Positions 44,505 to 55,177 of a DNA stretch of 64,000 nt are shown piece by piece. The stretch comes from Hypomyces perniciosus (taxonomy: Eukaryota > Ascomycota > Sordariomycetes > Hypocreales > Hypocreaceae): NCBI GenBank assembly GCA_008477525.1, contig SPDT01000007.1, positions 6,510,001 through 6,574,000 of the forward strand, read 5' to 3'. Under the pieces are notes generated by a model, which was given only the letters and a program-made list of their open reading frames with translations, was not told the origin of the DNA and did not search any database. Numbering within the stretch: position 1 is the stretch's first letter; each line of letters starts with the position of its first letter. The position numbers and the translations under genes were made by a program.

Positions 44505-45549
44505 GTCGAGATTCTAGTTCACTCTCTTTCAATGTGAGGGGGAGCCGAAATCATCTCCAGCTAAGGCTATCAGGTGCAACTTCGCTACACGGTATACGTT
44601 GCTGGTAGTTGAGTAAACGAGGTAGTTAGACTAGATGATGAATAGATGGTGAATAACATCCAATACGGGGCACGACTGTAGAATAGACACCGTCGCAAAC
44701 ATAAAATAAGAGTACTATTGGTACAGCTAAAGCGGGTGACTATACAACGGGGATCGCAAAAGGCATAAATACCCTAATGAGTGATAAATGATACAGTATT
44801 CGGAGCCTTTACTATTTTACAGGGTATTATACCATTGTAAACAACCGCTGGATAAGAGCTATCCGTAGCAATGAGAGTTCTCCATATCAATGAGATTCAC
44901 CTGCGTGGCAATGCAGATATCTTGCACATTCCATGATGACATTTTTCATTAGTAGGGAGTTCTCCAGCATAACTTCCTGGGTTTTAAGGTTCTTAATGCG
45001 ACCGCTTAAGACACTGCATTGACTAGGCTTTTTCTATAGGTATAGCGACGATCGTAAAAGTGCCCAACTTCCACATAATACCCTGAGAAGCCACTCATGT
45101 CGTCCACTTCCACTGTCTCCCTAGAGTCTTAGAGCACCCGTGATTCAATTAGATTGATTGGTATGATATCCAATGCCTCCTGCTGCATTTCTGACTCCAT
45201 ACAAGTTTGCGACAAACAAAATCAGGTTTTAAAGGCACTTCTTGTCGCATCATGCCCCCAAAGGAGGATGGCCTGAGTTGGGAGGTATGTAAACGTGATC
45301 TGATGAAGTATAATGGCGAATGAAAATCGTATGTTGTCTGACATTGGAAGTGTGTGATGAGTTATCTCGTAAAACTGATGTATACTGATAGTCGCTTACA
45401 TCATGTGTGTAGCCACTGACGGTGCCAAGGCGAAAGACTACCAGTAGAGACTCATTCGAAGCTCTGAATGTGGTTGCAATTCGCGACATATGCCACAGTG
45501 GTGTTGGTCATGCATGTGTGATGGGTGCGTGCGTTGGTCCCTCTCCAAG
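44505..45549. other. Intergenic, no supported gene
   Basis: AT-rich, between two + strand genes. Nothing recognisable. Confidence 0.5.
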
Positions 45550-45558
45550 TATTTAAAG
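45550..45558 (+). promoter_or_regulatory. Probable TATA-like box of the terpene synthase gene
   Basis: TATTTAAAG, about 80 bases before the ATG at 45636. Confidence 0.45.
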
Positions 45559-45635
45559 GGGTACGACTCCGCTAAAGGGATAGCAAATCACTCCTCTAGC
45601 TTTCAAGTCATCATCATTGTCTAGAATCCGATCCC

Positions 45636-47277
45636 ATGGCCTCTCGTGATACCAACATACTCCAATCGGCGTTTCAGAAGAGTAGGGATGATGGTATGTT
45701 TTCCGTAATACCTCGTTACGATCAACTATCGCTTTTGCACGTATGTTAGGTGAAAAGTGCTTACTCTATGTGTGAATGTATAGCCCTGGAACAAAAGTCT
45801 ACTCACCACCAACGGGGATCATTGGTCAAATGCAAAACCCAAGAGACTATTGCTGCGAAGCTTCATGGGCAAAGACTTCGAGTCCCAAACATGATGCCCC
45901 TCCTCGCGGACTTTCCAGCACCTCCAGCGAGCCCAAACTATGACGAGTTGGTGAAAATCCATGACCGCCAGATAGTAGAATGGTTTCAGGACCAGAGAAT
46001 CTGTGAGAAGATAGCCAAAGCCAACGTGCCAGTCTACATAAGCTGGTAAGTTCTCCAAATTGCAAAATTTGGGTCCATGTTTCTTTAATTAATTCTCCCA
46101 GGTGGTTCCCGTATACCTCACTTGAACGCCAGGTCGCTGTCATGGCCTTGACTCTCTGGCTCTTTGTTTTGGATGATGCCATTGATGAGGCATCTCTTGA
46201 CCCATCGAATGTTACTCAAATGGCGGATATTTTGCAATCTAACAGGCGTGCTATCGACTATCTTACCTATCATCTGGGTCTCGGAGATAGCGACAAGACA
46301 TCTATGCCTCCCAGCCTACCCTTTCGCTACTCAGCTATGTTCGAAGACATTGGTGAGCATTTCCGTCATAACGCTACAAAGGCTCAGTGTTGTCGACTCC
46401 TCCAGGAGATAAAGCACTATATGAGCTCCAGCCTCGAGCACAACGAGTACAACCGCACTGGTAGGCTGCCTCCAAGTAGAGAAGTCTATTGGCCCATACG
46501 ACTAGGTGAATCTGGCTGCTTGATTTACTTTGCTATTATAGAGTGAGTCTTGCCCTCCCTTTATTTCCCAACTGGTCATAATGCAAGCCACAAATGGGCG
46601 AAGATGCCGTTCATATGGTGCAAACTATGAGATGCGAACATTGACAAACATTAAAAAGTTACCTTATGGGCGTCCATATTCCATCAGAGCTCTTTGATAC
46701 TGCAGAGATGGCATCGGTGTGGTTTGAGACCATGCGCATCATCATCTAGTCAGTCGAATCTTACCACACATCTAAGCGACTAAAGATACAATGATCCTAA
46801 CGGAAGACTCCCTTTCAGCGTGAATGACATTGTTTCCTTCAAGAAGGAGATAGTAAGTACCACCTTTACCTGTTTAACCGAGCGAAATAAGGATTGCAAA
46901 GCCTTACTCTGGCACCAGAACTTCAGTTTGTGCAGCCTTATACCCGTGATGATGAACGAGACGGGTAAGGACCTGCCTGAGGTTGTAGACTTGCTTATCA
47001 TCGAGTTCAAAACCTCACTCAAGGCCTTCAACCAGGCCGCATCGTCCCTCCTGGCTCTAGTCAAAGAGGGCTCAGATACGCACAGGGCTATCGAGCGCTA
47101 CCTTGATGGTATAAGAATCACAATAGCTGGGAATCTGAGTTGGTCGTAAGTTGAGAAAAAAAAGGAACATAGACTGGGATTATGAAAGCTTACTAGAAAT
47201 TCTACAGGCTGGATAATGAGCGTTATGGGGTAAAGAAATACCTACAAAAGGATGGGTCGTTGGATATCCCTTTATAA
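45636..47277 (+). CDS. Class I terpene synthase (sesquiterpene-cyclase type)
   Basis: Enzyme that ionises a prenyl diphosphate (probably farnesyl) and cyclises it. My model has seven exons: 45636-45693, 45784-46045, 46102-46542, 46659-46748, 46819-46852, 46919-47145 and 47208-47277, giving 393 residues, a normal length. The metal-binding motif is LFVLDDAIDEA (DDxxD). The second metal motif is VNDIVSFKKE (NDxxSxxxE), assembled across an intron and followed by another. The conserved helix start SWWFPYTSLERQ is joined across intron 2. Intron 1 is the least sure: its acceptor may be 45783 (TAG) or about 45843. Intron 3 uses an AAG acceptor. The C-terminus is LDNERYGVKKYLQ, close to the family's RY ending. 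No disabling change is seen, so the gene looks active. The product cannot be predicted. Confidence 0.88.
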
Positions 47278-47764
47278 GGATCAGACATGGATCAGACCAG
47301 CCTTATATTAAAGGTAGTAAGTTTTAGGCAGATTGTCAGGCAGTTCCATTCCATTTTCCTGAAAAGATTACCGTTCTTACTTCTTCAGGCAATATTAGTA
47401 CCCTTCTTTTATACCTGCAAATATATTATTCTATGGTAACACCTCAGAAAGAACACGAGGTAGGCATCAAAAGATTGCAAAGAAAAAATTGAACTCGGGA
47501 CGTTGGCAAAAAAAGAGCTAAAACCCCATAATATCACGATATCGAAAAAAAAGGAGGCCCGGTTCCCCGGGCCGTCTTCAACGCCCTGCCATCACTCTTG
47601 TCCGGATACAGCGGTGATGCTACAGCGCGCCCCTGCTTTCGCTGGGGTATTTACTTTGCAACTGATCCCAGCTCGGTCGCCGCTTTTCCATAGAGAGGGC
47701 ATCTATGTGCAGGCCAGGGCTGGGGGTCGTGTCTGAGAGTCCCTTCCGCGAAAAGACGAGGGTC
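47278..47764. other. Intergenic, no supported gene
   Basis: Contains A-rich runs near 47485-47555 and a GC-rich patch (47557-47720). No coding signal. Confidence 0.45.
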
Positions 47765-47830
47765 TGTGGTGAAGTCGAACTCGGGCCCCCCCTGAGTTCT
47801 CCTAAACCATAACCACTGCGCCATTCACTT
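47765..47830 (-). pseudogene. tRNA-like relic with Pol III A box
   Basis: The minus strand has TGGCGCAGTGG (47823-47813), a perfect A-box, then a B-box-like GAGTTCGACTTC about 28 bases on. The acceptor ends GTGAA and TTCAC also pair. The anticodon arm is poor, so a functional tRNA is unlikely. It may be a decayed tRNA or the head of a tRNA-derived SINE. Confidence 0.4.
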
Positions 47831-48631
47831 CAGTTGTGACTCGCTGTTGAAAGGGGACGGGAAATTATACATTATATGTCTTTGGAGTGTTGACAGTTGT
47901 CGTGGAGGTGAAGTGGTGGGACGCCAGGTGACCATCAAGTGACTGGGCTGTCAGGGGCCGATCTTGATGGGCAAACTTCGGAGCCAGAATACGGGGTAAA
48001 CTGTCAAGTAGTGGTACTACTGTCAACATGCTGTAGGGACTACTAGAATCTACCACAGCTTTCAGTTAACAGGAATGCTTCAATATGAGTCGGTGCTACT
48101 ACGTAGATACACAAGGTAGATATACCGATTAATCGTCTCATTTCTTACTTCACAACTGGTACCTTAGCAAGATTATTGTTACAGTGCACTAAAATTGTAT
48201 ACCAAAGCATTCACGGGTGGTGATATTCGCTGTGGTGAGTTGTTTGCTGGGAAATGTTCGTGTTGGTAGCCCATGATGCAGAAGCGGCTTCAGGCAGATT
48301 ACACTACATGGGACTCTAGAGGGGAGAGAAACTTTACTCGTTACCATAGTGATTTAGCGAGAAAGCAGGTAGTCGCTCACCTAAAGTGTACCTCTTCTGG
48401 GGCGTAAAAGTGCTGGTGGTCCTATGCTTGAGGCTGACAGCTGGCAAGGGATTGGGAAGCCGTTGGGGCAAAAAATCCCAACTGTCATCTTCTTCCCCTC
48501 TCTTCTCTTCTCTTCTCCTCTCTTCTCCCCCAAAACATCCCAAATTTCCCATTCTTGTTCATTCAAGATCATGGGGGATTGCATTTCCAGACACACCACC
48601 CTCGGACCCGAAACAACAGAACGATTCGAAC
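47831..48631. other. Promoter region with CT-rich leader
   Basis: A long pyrimidine run (TCTTCTCTTCTC-type) at about 48489-48530 precedes the F-box-like gene, as is common in fungal promoters. No gene otherwise. Confidence 0.5.
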
Positions 48632-49856
48632 ATGCCGTTCACACGCTATCCTCCGCCCATCTACAAGCTCCCGCCTAAGTTGTGGCCCGGCATTCAATCT
48701 TTTCTGGATCAGAAGAGCTTGACCGCGCTGAGTTTGGTGTCAAAACGCTTCCGAGAGCTCAATGGCCCAAAAGTGTTCGAAAAGGTTCTCTTCAGAAATG
48801 TCCAGCGGCCCCTTTCTCGGACTTTGCAGCACTTACGCTTCCGCAGGGCAGATGATAGTTTAGTAGACGTCCGGGACTTCATGAAGTAAGTTTTTTCATT
48901 TTGATGGATACATATCTACGTTGTTGTTCTCTCTGGTTTACTAATTACGCATATCAGGGCTGCAACCGTATGGGTGTATCGTTCCAGCGCGGACTATGAA
49001 GACTCATTGCCTATTCAGATCCTCGAATCCATTCCAGCTATGAAAAACCTACGAGTACTCTACCTCAATGTCTATGGTCTGACCAGAAAGCAGATGCGAA
49101 CCTTCAACGAGTTCTTGGCTTCCGCCGACAGATGGCGCATCTCACACTTGCATGTCGATGGAAATGACCAGCTTGCATGTCATGCAATTGAGAGATGTTC
49201 CCCTGGTATCCTAGAGGGGATTTTCCTGTGCAGTGGTTTCAGTTCACAATACAAGATGGTAGCCAAACATCACAAACAGCTCAAAAGGCTCCGCCTAAGT
49301 ATTGATTGGGAGGACAGGAAGCCCAATGCCGGAATTTCCCCGATTGACACCGTGACTTTGGGGCGAATCACCAAAGACTTCAAAGATCTCGAATGGCTGG
49401 CGATAAAGGGATGGAACTGGGGTTTCGGTGATGCTACTTCATTTGTAAGTTGAGTTATCCCTGGTTGTGGCCCATTGAGAGTGTGAACTAACGATGATGG
49501 AATCATAGGACATTGCTTTCGGAGAGTCGATGCGCGCCCTGAACGAATTGAAAAATCTCCGGCACCTAGCATTCAATCTTAAGAAGGATAGCATTCCCAT
49601 CTCACATGCTGAACGTCGACCTACCACGCTGCAGATGCACATCTGGTACACTAGGCTAATTCATCACATCAGCAACGCCTCTCCAAAGCTTCGACAAATT
49701 TGTATTCTTGTTTCTGACACGAGGTATGAGCATTATGAAGGAACAAGGTCCAAGGACGGTGACGCAATGCGTGTGTTGTTCTGCCAGTTCGGGTCTTGGA
49801 AAAATCTGCCTCGTCGGTTCCCATACGATGTCGTTGACTGGGATGGTCCTTTTTAA
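48632..49856 (+). CDS. F-box-like protein
   Basis: A 362-residue protein from three exons: 48632-48885, 48958-49444 and 49509-49856, with canonical GTAAGT donors and frame kept. Residues 12-55 (YKLPPKLWPGIQSFLDQKSLTALSLVSKRFREL) form an F-box-like motif, the site that docks substrates to SCF ubiquitin ligases through Skp1. The rest contains leucine-rich stretches (MKNLRVLYLNVYGLT, KQLKRLRLSIDW, LKNLRHLAFNLKKD) that resemble irregular LRR-type substrate-binding repeats. Such genes are highly duplicated and variable in ascomycetes. The target is unknown. Start chosen at 48632 (MPFTRYPPP); upstream frame sequence is a CT-rich leader. Confidence 0.78.
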
Positions 49857-49998
49857 AAGTGTATCAGGTGCGAAGGGGGTGTTCATTTGATCGAGTGCTT
49901 CTATTGGAGATGTTGGGGAACGTTGGGGTGGGTTCATTGAGTGGCAATGTAGCCAAGTTGGTAGAATGCCAAAAGGTCCCTTGCTTGCATGTGAAGCT

Positions 49999-50029
<31 letters not shown>

Positions 50030-50925
50030 ATAAACATCATTGATGTCTACTCCACACTTTGTTCTGTATCCCAAAGACACACCACCCTTCCAGCTACATC
50101 ACCAGTCAACCGAGATTCCGTTACCGTGAAAATCCCTTGGAAGTTTATTATATAAATGCCATCATATGCATCATCTGATGTTTGTTCTGTTCACGTGGTG
50201 GCCAACTGAGTCCACGGTTTACCCTGAAATCCATTTAATAAAAAAAGAGTGCTGTATTGTCAGATCTAAGCGATTTGAGCATTCACGGCACAAAAACTGG
50301 TGATTGAGAGATAAAAGGGCTTCACAACATAAAATGTCCATTGATGAAATATCCCATAAATATGCGTGGACGTAGAAACTGGGAGGCTCATCAGACATGA
50401 CATGTCAACTCTGCAGAAGGGTTTAGGGCCTGACAGGCTGCGCAGATGCCCTGAAGCGCCTAGCGCTCCGGCCGGAACCCCCTGAAGGGACCTGTGCAGA
50501 TGCCAGAACCAACAATTTTTAGCACGTGGATGCGCCACAACGATATTCCGACATGATATCGTCATTCCTTGACTGTGATTTGTGAACCTCATCCTCTGCT
50601 GCGCCTCGTCACGCTGCATTCAAGTCAGCCTTGTCATTCTCAGCTGCTTGTTCGGCTACAAGTGTAGTGATCAAAGCCGCCCCTCATCATTGTCGTCTTG
50701 GAGGGCTGAACGTGGAAAGCTGCAGCATCTTCCCACCTGTCTTTGATCCCGTTCGATTCGCTATTGTGAGGCCACAGTTACCTCGCTCCATTGTATAGCT
50801 TCCTCAGGAGTCACTATCTGTTTTATCCCAACTACATATTGTGCTTGAAGCCTTCGTCTCTCGTCTTGAACCAAAATTGAGTCATTATTCTGCCAGATCG
50901 GAAACCGCCACGCCAAAAAAACATC
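49857..50925. other. Intergenic with trinucleotide repeats, no supported gene
   Basis: Has GCT and GAT trinucleotide tracts (49996-50031) just downstream of the F-box-like gene. The end should contain the promoter of the gene at 50926. Confidence 0.55.
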
Positions 50926-51801
50926 ATGTCTAATCGCGATGACTGCCTGTCCAACGAGGATCTTCCACCTCCCTACTCTCCAGCAGCTGGACTATCTGCT
51001 AATTACCCATCGCCACAAGGCGGCTCTTCTGTGCCATATTCCCAGTCTTCCCTCTTCTCGTCTCAACTAGCCAGCCTTCATTCTCAAATAGCCGCTGAAC
51101 AAGCTGCCCGCACCTCGGCTCGGGATGAGCGCGACGGCTATGTCCTTTCCCTCGTGGTTCCGTATGTCGAGGACCTCTTATTGTCTATTTCCGGGATTCA
51201 TCCACCGCCAACACTCGTGGAAGCGACTATGATACCGGACGGAGCTGTGGGCAAGGAGTGGCAGTTGAGTGACGAGGATGACAAACGCCGGGGCGAAGTT
51301 AGGAAGTTGATTCGGGTTGTTGAAGAATCCAAGATGATCGGTGATCGAAAACCATCCCAAGCGAGCAAAGACTTCGACCACTCGAGTTGGCAAGCCGATG
51401 AGTCAGATCGACCGAGTTCGCAATCCGGACCAACCCTTTGGTGGGAGAACGAGGCCATGGCTCGCCGACTCGCACGTCATTTGCAGCCAGAACCATCTGC
51501 CAGTTTAAACAGCCGTCCAATGGTCAATGTGCGAGAGGAGGTGCGGGAAAAGGCGGGCAAAAAGGCAAGCCGTTGGAGCCTTTTCAAGAGGGACGAGCCT
51601 ACTGAGAAATCAAGATCTCTCCAAGGTCAACCAACGACACCAGCTTCGCTACCAGGTTCCACAACTCAGCAGCCGAGTAACAGAGCGACGATGTCGGCCA
51701 AGGCCGAAGAAGTCACGTTTAGGAGGGAAAACGAGCTTGGCATCTGGGAGACCAGGACAGGGTGGGGCATCGTGATCCGAGTACGGATCCAGAATGTTTG
51801 A
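50926..51801 (+). CDS. Uncharacterised, largely disordered protein with a PPxY motif
   Basis: A 291-residue single-exon protein that I cannot place in a named family. The N-terminus has EDLPPPYSPAAG, a PPxY element that could bind WW domains such as those of Rsp5/NEDD4 ligases. A short Ala-rich segment (SQLASLHSQIAAEQAARTSARDERD) is predicted helix, followed by a hydrophobic core segment GYVLSLVVPYVEDLLLSISG with the motif IHPPPTLVEATMIPDGAVG, then Ser/Glu-rich disorder. The final 25 residues, VTFRRENELGIWETRTGWGIVIRVRI, look ordered and conserved in style. The ordered centre and end suggest an adaptor or scaffold, but this is inference. There is a CT- and AT-rich intergenic stretch on both sides. 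Confidence 0.7.
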   Translation: MSNRDDCLSNEDLPPPYSPAAGLSANYPSPQGGSSVPYSQSSLFSSQLASLHSQIAAEQAARTSARDERDGYVLSLVVPYVEDLLLSISGIHPPPTLVEATMIPDGAVGKEWQLSDEDDKRRGEVRKLIRVVEESKMIGDRKPSQASKDFDHSSWQADESDRPSSQSGPTLWWENEAMARRLARHLQPEPSASLNSRPMVNVREEVREKAGKKASRWSLFKRDEPTEKSRSLQGQPTTPASLPGSTTQQPSNRATMSAKAEEVTFRRENELGIWETRTGWGIVIRVRIQNV

Positions 51802-52387
51802 AAAGGAGGAAAGTTTTGTTGCAAAGGATTCGGTACAGACGCCTTGTGCCGGCCCTCATTACTACTCATGTTTCTCGCATCATAGATGGCTCTTGGCTTT
51901 GGTGTAGGTCAATGTGAGTTGCTTCTGATTCCTGACTCATTCGCCGGATCACTCAGCTCAGCTCACCGGGCCCAAAATGGAAAAGGCCCTAGAAATATTA
52001 CCCGTCGAATGCGAGACCCCTAGTAGTCAGTCTGAACACATATTACAACGACGGTCCATTCCAGACGCCTGGATTTCCACTCTATTACACTATATTGTGT
52101 ATATCTATTAACCTAGTTATTACTCTCTCTATTATCGTTGGTTTCCTTCCCTCCCTTACGTGCCCGATTTCTATATCATTCCAACGAGACCGATCTTATC
52201 TGACAGATACGGAACAACTGTGACAGACCTTGACAGCTGCCATCAAATTTCCTTCAACTCTCAAAGCTCTACAGGGGAAAACTTCCCTCTGTTTTTGTTT
52301 ATTTTTCACCCTCCCCAAAATTTGGCTCTTTGACAACTCCATCAGAGCACAGTCACAATCACAGAAACAAGAACGCCATCAGTAGCT
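51802..52387. other. Promoter region of the epimerase gene
   Basis: Mixed CT-rich and AT-rich sequence ahead of the start at 52388; no gene. Confidence 0.5.
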
Positions 52388-53404
52388 ATGCAACTCCCGA
52401 GAATGGCTGTTCACGATGTGCTCGTCACAGGCTCGTCTGGCCATATGGGCACGGCTCTCATGCTCACCTTGCCGTCGTTGGGCTTCAATCCCGTTGGCAT
52501 TGATGTCAAATCCTCCCCCTCAACTCGCTATGTCGGGTCGATTACTGATCGGACTCTGATCGCCAGCATTTTCCAGGAGCATCCCATCAAGCACATCATC
52601 CACACTGCGACGCTGCACAAGCCTCATGTTGAGAGCCACGCCAAGGACGACTTCGTCCAGACCAACATTGCGGGCACCCTTGCCCTGCTCGAGGAGGCTG
52701 CCAAGCTGGGCACTCAGATCGAGAGCTTCATCTTCTTCAGCACCACCAGCAGTTTCGGCGCGGCGCTCAGCCCCAAGCCCGGCTCGCCCGCTGTCTGGAT
52801 CGACGAGACTGTCACGCCCGTTCCCAAGAACATCTATGGCGTGACCAAGGTGGCCGCCGAGGACATTTGTTATCTCGTCCATAAGCAGACCAACATGCCC
52901 ATTCTGGTTCTCCGCACGAGCCGCTTCTTCAACGAGGAGGATGACGACGATGAGAGACGCAACTTGATGGGCGATGAGAACCTGAAGGTTTTGGAGATGG
53001 CGTACCGTCGCTGCGACTTTGAGGACATTGTCTCGGCTGCTGTCTGTGCCATGAACAAGGCCAAGGAGATCCGTTGGGCGAAGTACATCATCAGCGCGCC
53101 GCCCCCCTTCCCCAATGACCCGGAGACACTCACTGCTCTAGATCAAAGCCCTGAATCCGTCCTCAACAGGGTTGTCCCCGCCACTGCGGAGGTGTTCAAG
53201 CAGAAGGAATGGAAGTATCTCGGCCGAATCGACAGGGTGTACGACTCCAGCAAGGCGGTCCGCGAGCTAGGCTGGCAGCCCAAGTACACCTTTGCGAGCA
53301 CGATTGAGAAGCTCGCCCGAGGCGAAGAGTGGCGAAGCGAACTGGCTGCCCAAGTTGGGATGAAAGGATATCATGCGGAGGCGCATAGAGTGTACACGAA
53401 GTGA
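52388..53404 (+). CDS. NAD-dependent epimerase/dehydratase (short-chain, extended type)
   Basis: A 338-residue Rossmann enzyme. The nucleotide-binding glycine motif GSSGHMG lies near residue 16, preceded by VLVT. The SDR active site is visible: Ser/Thr in FFSTTSSFG (near 118) and Tyr-x-x-x-Lys in YGVTK (near 149). Adjacent sequence resembles sugar-nucleotide epimerases and related dehydratases (HTATLHKPHVESHAKDDFVQTNIAGTLALLEEA). The Ala/Pro-rich insert (LSPKPGSPAVWIDETVTPVPKN) and a strongly acidic loop EEDDDDE near 180 are notable. Two possible starts are seven codons apart (52388 and 52406). Single exon. Likely substrate is a nucleotide sugar or small carbonyl compound; I cannot decide between them. 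Confidence 0.88.
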   Translation: MQLPRMAVHDVLVTGSSGHMGTALMLTLPSLGFNPVGIDVKSSPSTRYVGSITDRTLIASIFQEHPIKHIIHTATLHKPHVESHAKDDFVQTNIAGTLALLEEAAKLGTQIESFIFFSTTSSFGAALSPKPGSPAVWIDETVTPVPKNIYGVTKVAAEDICYLVHKQTNMPILVLRTSRFFNEEDDDDERRNLMGDENLKVLEMAYRRCDFEDIVSAAVCAMNKAKEIRWAKYIISAPPPFPNDPETLTALDQSPESVLNRVVPATAEVFKQKEWKYLGRIDRVYDSSKAVRELGWQPKYTFASTIEKLARGEEWRSELAAQVGMKGYHAEAHRVYTK

Positions 53405-53767
53405 TGATTCTACCCCATTGTCCCGGTTCATTGGAGACCTGTAGCTAACGGCTGGATGGGGATGTACAGGACGGCCTGGATGGAGAGGGTAATTGGTGGT
53501 TTTTGTTTGTGATGCGTTCAAGAGGGCCAAGGTTGCTTAATGACGTTTGACGGCATGATATGACGAGGCAATGCGCATTAGACAGTGACAGTTCGCGATG
53601 AATTCACCATGTCAAGTCAGTCTTACAAATCCCTAACCGTGCCGTAGGCAAGTCTATTTCTTTTTCTAGTACCCGCGATTCTATAGGATTACCAAGTTCT
53701 ATAGTGACTTTCTTTGCAGGATTGAGTATGCGTCCACCCATACCCATACCCATCTATCCCAACGCCT
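53405..53767. other. Short convergent intergenic region
   Basis: Between two tail-to-tail genes; nothing recognisable. Confidence 0.5.
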
Positions 53768-54865
53768 CTACTCCAAAAACTCATGTCTGCCCTGGTCCTT
53801 CAAAACCTGATGCACAAGCTCCAAGACCTTGCCGTGGATGTCCGCCGGCGCAGCAACAAAGCCAAAGTTGGCACTCAACTTCCTGCCCGCCGCCAAGTCA
53901 ATGTCCTTGCCATGGATGTCTGTGATTTTGCCTCCGGTCTCCTCGAACAGCAGCATAGAGCCTGCGTGGTCCCAGGCCTTGGCGTAGCGATCACGACGCT
54001 TGTACACCCAGACGGTGGTGTTGCCGTGGCCGAGAGCTAGGGAGGCCCAACGGAGGACCCAGGCGACGAGGTCGCAGCCAGGGAAAGGGACGGAGAGGCG
54101 AGAAGCGACGATTTCGTGGATGCCGTCGAGGTTAGAGTCTGCAATGCTGGTGCAGGTGACGAAGCGGATGTCATCGAGGCTGAGATTGGTTGGCTGGGGG
54201 CTCAGTTTCCGAGATGGACCGTCGCCGAGCATTGGGCGGATGAATGCCCCGTGAGACTTGACGGCGTACATGATGCAGCCTTCGCCAGAGGGGTCGAGAT
54301 CTGTGTTGTCAAGGGGGCCCTTGTGGTTGATGGACATGTTGGGAGCAGCAATTGCACCGAGGGCTTGTTTTCCATCGATGACGAGACCGATGTTGATGGC
54401 GTAGAGTTCACCCCGGACGTACGTCTTCGTTCCGTCAATGGGATCAAACACCCAGACTCGGCCCGATCCTTCTCCTCCGGGAGAGCTCATTCCAGCTTGA
54501 TCAATGAGATCGCACATCTGCTCCCTCGTCTCGGGGAACTTGCACAGGCCCTTCTCGTTCTGATCCTCCTGATCAGCAACAGCAATACGAGCGAGCAGCT
54601 CCCACACACGCTCCAGCAACTGCTCATTGGCCCTCAAGTCGGAAGCGTCCTCCTCACCGACGAATCGATCCTCTGGGAAGGCATTCTTGAAAGTGGCAAT
54701 GAGGAGCGCTTGAACGGCAAAATCAGCAATGGTGACGGGGCTGAGGTCGGCTTTGGAGATGACGCCTTTGTCGTGGGAGGCGATGATGAGTTGGCTCAAT
54801 TTGGCAGCTTTTTGCAGAACAGCGAAAGCAATGCTCAGTTCTTTGGCAAAGGGAGTTCCCTCCAT
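53768..54865 (-). CDS. met22: 3'(2'),5'-bisphosphate nucleotidase (MET22/HAL2 type)
   Basis: A 365-residue magnesium phosphatase that removes the 3' phosphate of PAP made in sulfate assimilation; its yeast homologue HAL2 is a lithium/sodium-sensitive target. Metal motifs of the inositol-phosphatase superfamily are present: SPVTIADFAVQALLI, VGEEDASDL and WVFDPIDGTKTYVRG (DPIDGT). The C-terminal WDHAGSMLLFEETGGKITDIHGK is the second signature (WDxAxGxLLxEEAGG-like). Family length is about 355-360 residues, so this is complete. Start at 54865 (MEGTPFAKEL); an upstream ATG at 55003 extends the frame with 46 residues, including a THSLTH run encoded by GTGA repeats, and is probably leader. The reverse of this gene carries a long open frame that I rejected. 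Confidence 0.93.
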   Translation of the reverse strand: MEGTPFAKELSIAFAVLQKAAKLSQLIIASHDKGVISKADLSPVTIADFAVQALLIATFKNAFPEDRFVGEEDASDLRANEQLLERVWELLARIAVADQEDQNEKGLCKFPETREQMCDLIDQAGMSSPGGEGSGRVWVFDPIDGTKTYVRGELYAINIGLVIDGKQALGAIAAPNMSINHKGPLDNTDLDPSGEGCIMYAVKSHGAFIRPMLGDGPSRKLSPQPTNLSLDDIRFVTCTSIADSNLDGIHEIVASRLSVPFPGCDLVAWVLRWASLALGHGNTTVWVYKRRDRYAKAWDHAGSMLLFEETGGKITDIHGKDIDLAAGRKLSANFGFVAAPADIHGKVLELVHQVLKDQGRHEFLE

Positions 54866-55177
54866 GGTGAGAATTTCAGGGATGCAAAAATGAGTGAGTG
54901 AGTGAGTGAGTTGAGGGCTCTTTTTGGGGGGTGCATAGAAACAAGAGAGTTGTTGTGAAGGTGGAAGTTTTGCCCCGATTGAGAAAAGACCTGATAAGTG
55001 CATGGATGCGCTGATGATCTTAGCCTGATTTTTTGTGAAATTTGGTGGAATTCACGTTTGTTACCAGCTGGCAGCCCAACTTTTGCGAGGATGCTGTTTT
55101 TTTTTATAATTTTTCATGATCAAGGCCGTTTGCCGTAAAATGCGTATGGTGCTGCAAACATCACATCAGACGAAAAC
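54866..55177. other. Divergent promoter region
   Basis: Shared upstream region of the nucleotidase and the OB-fold gene, with a GTGA tandem run on the nucleotidase side and a poly-T run near 55099. Confidence 0.5.

Noticed and set aside
54116..54901. 261-residue frame antisense to the bisphosphate nucleotidase
   Set aside because: Opposite a fully conserved enzyme; no domain, and the frame follows codon bias on the other strand.
53768..55003. Longer nucleotidase start at 55003
   Set aside because: Adds 46 residues with a GTGA-encoded repeat and no family similarity; 54865 fits the family start.
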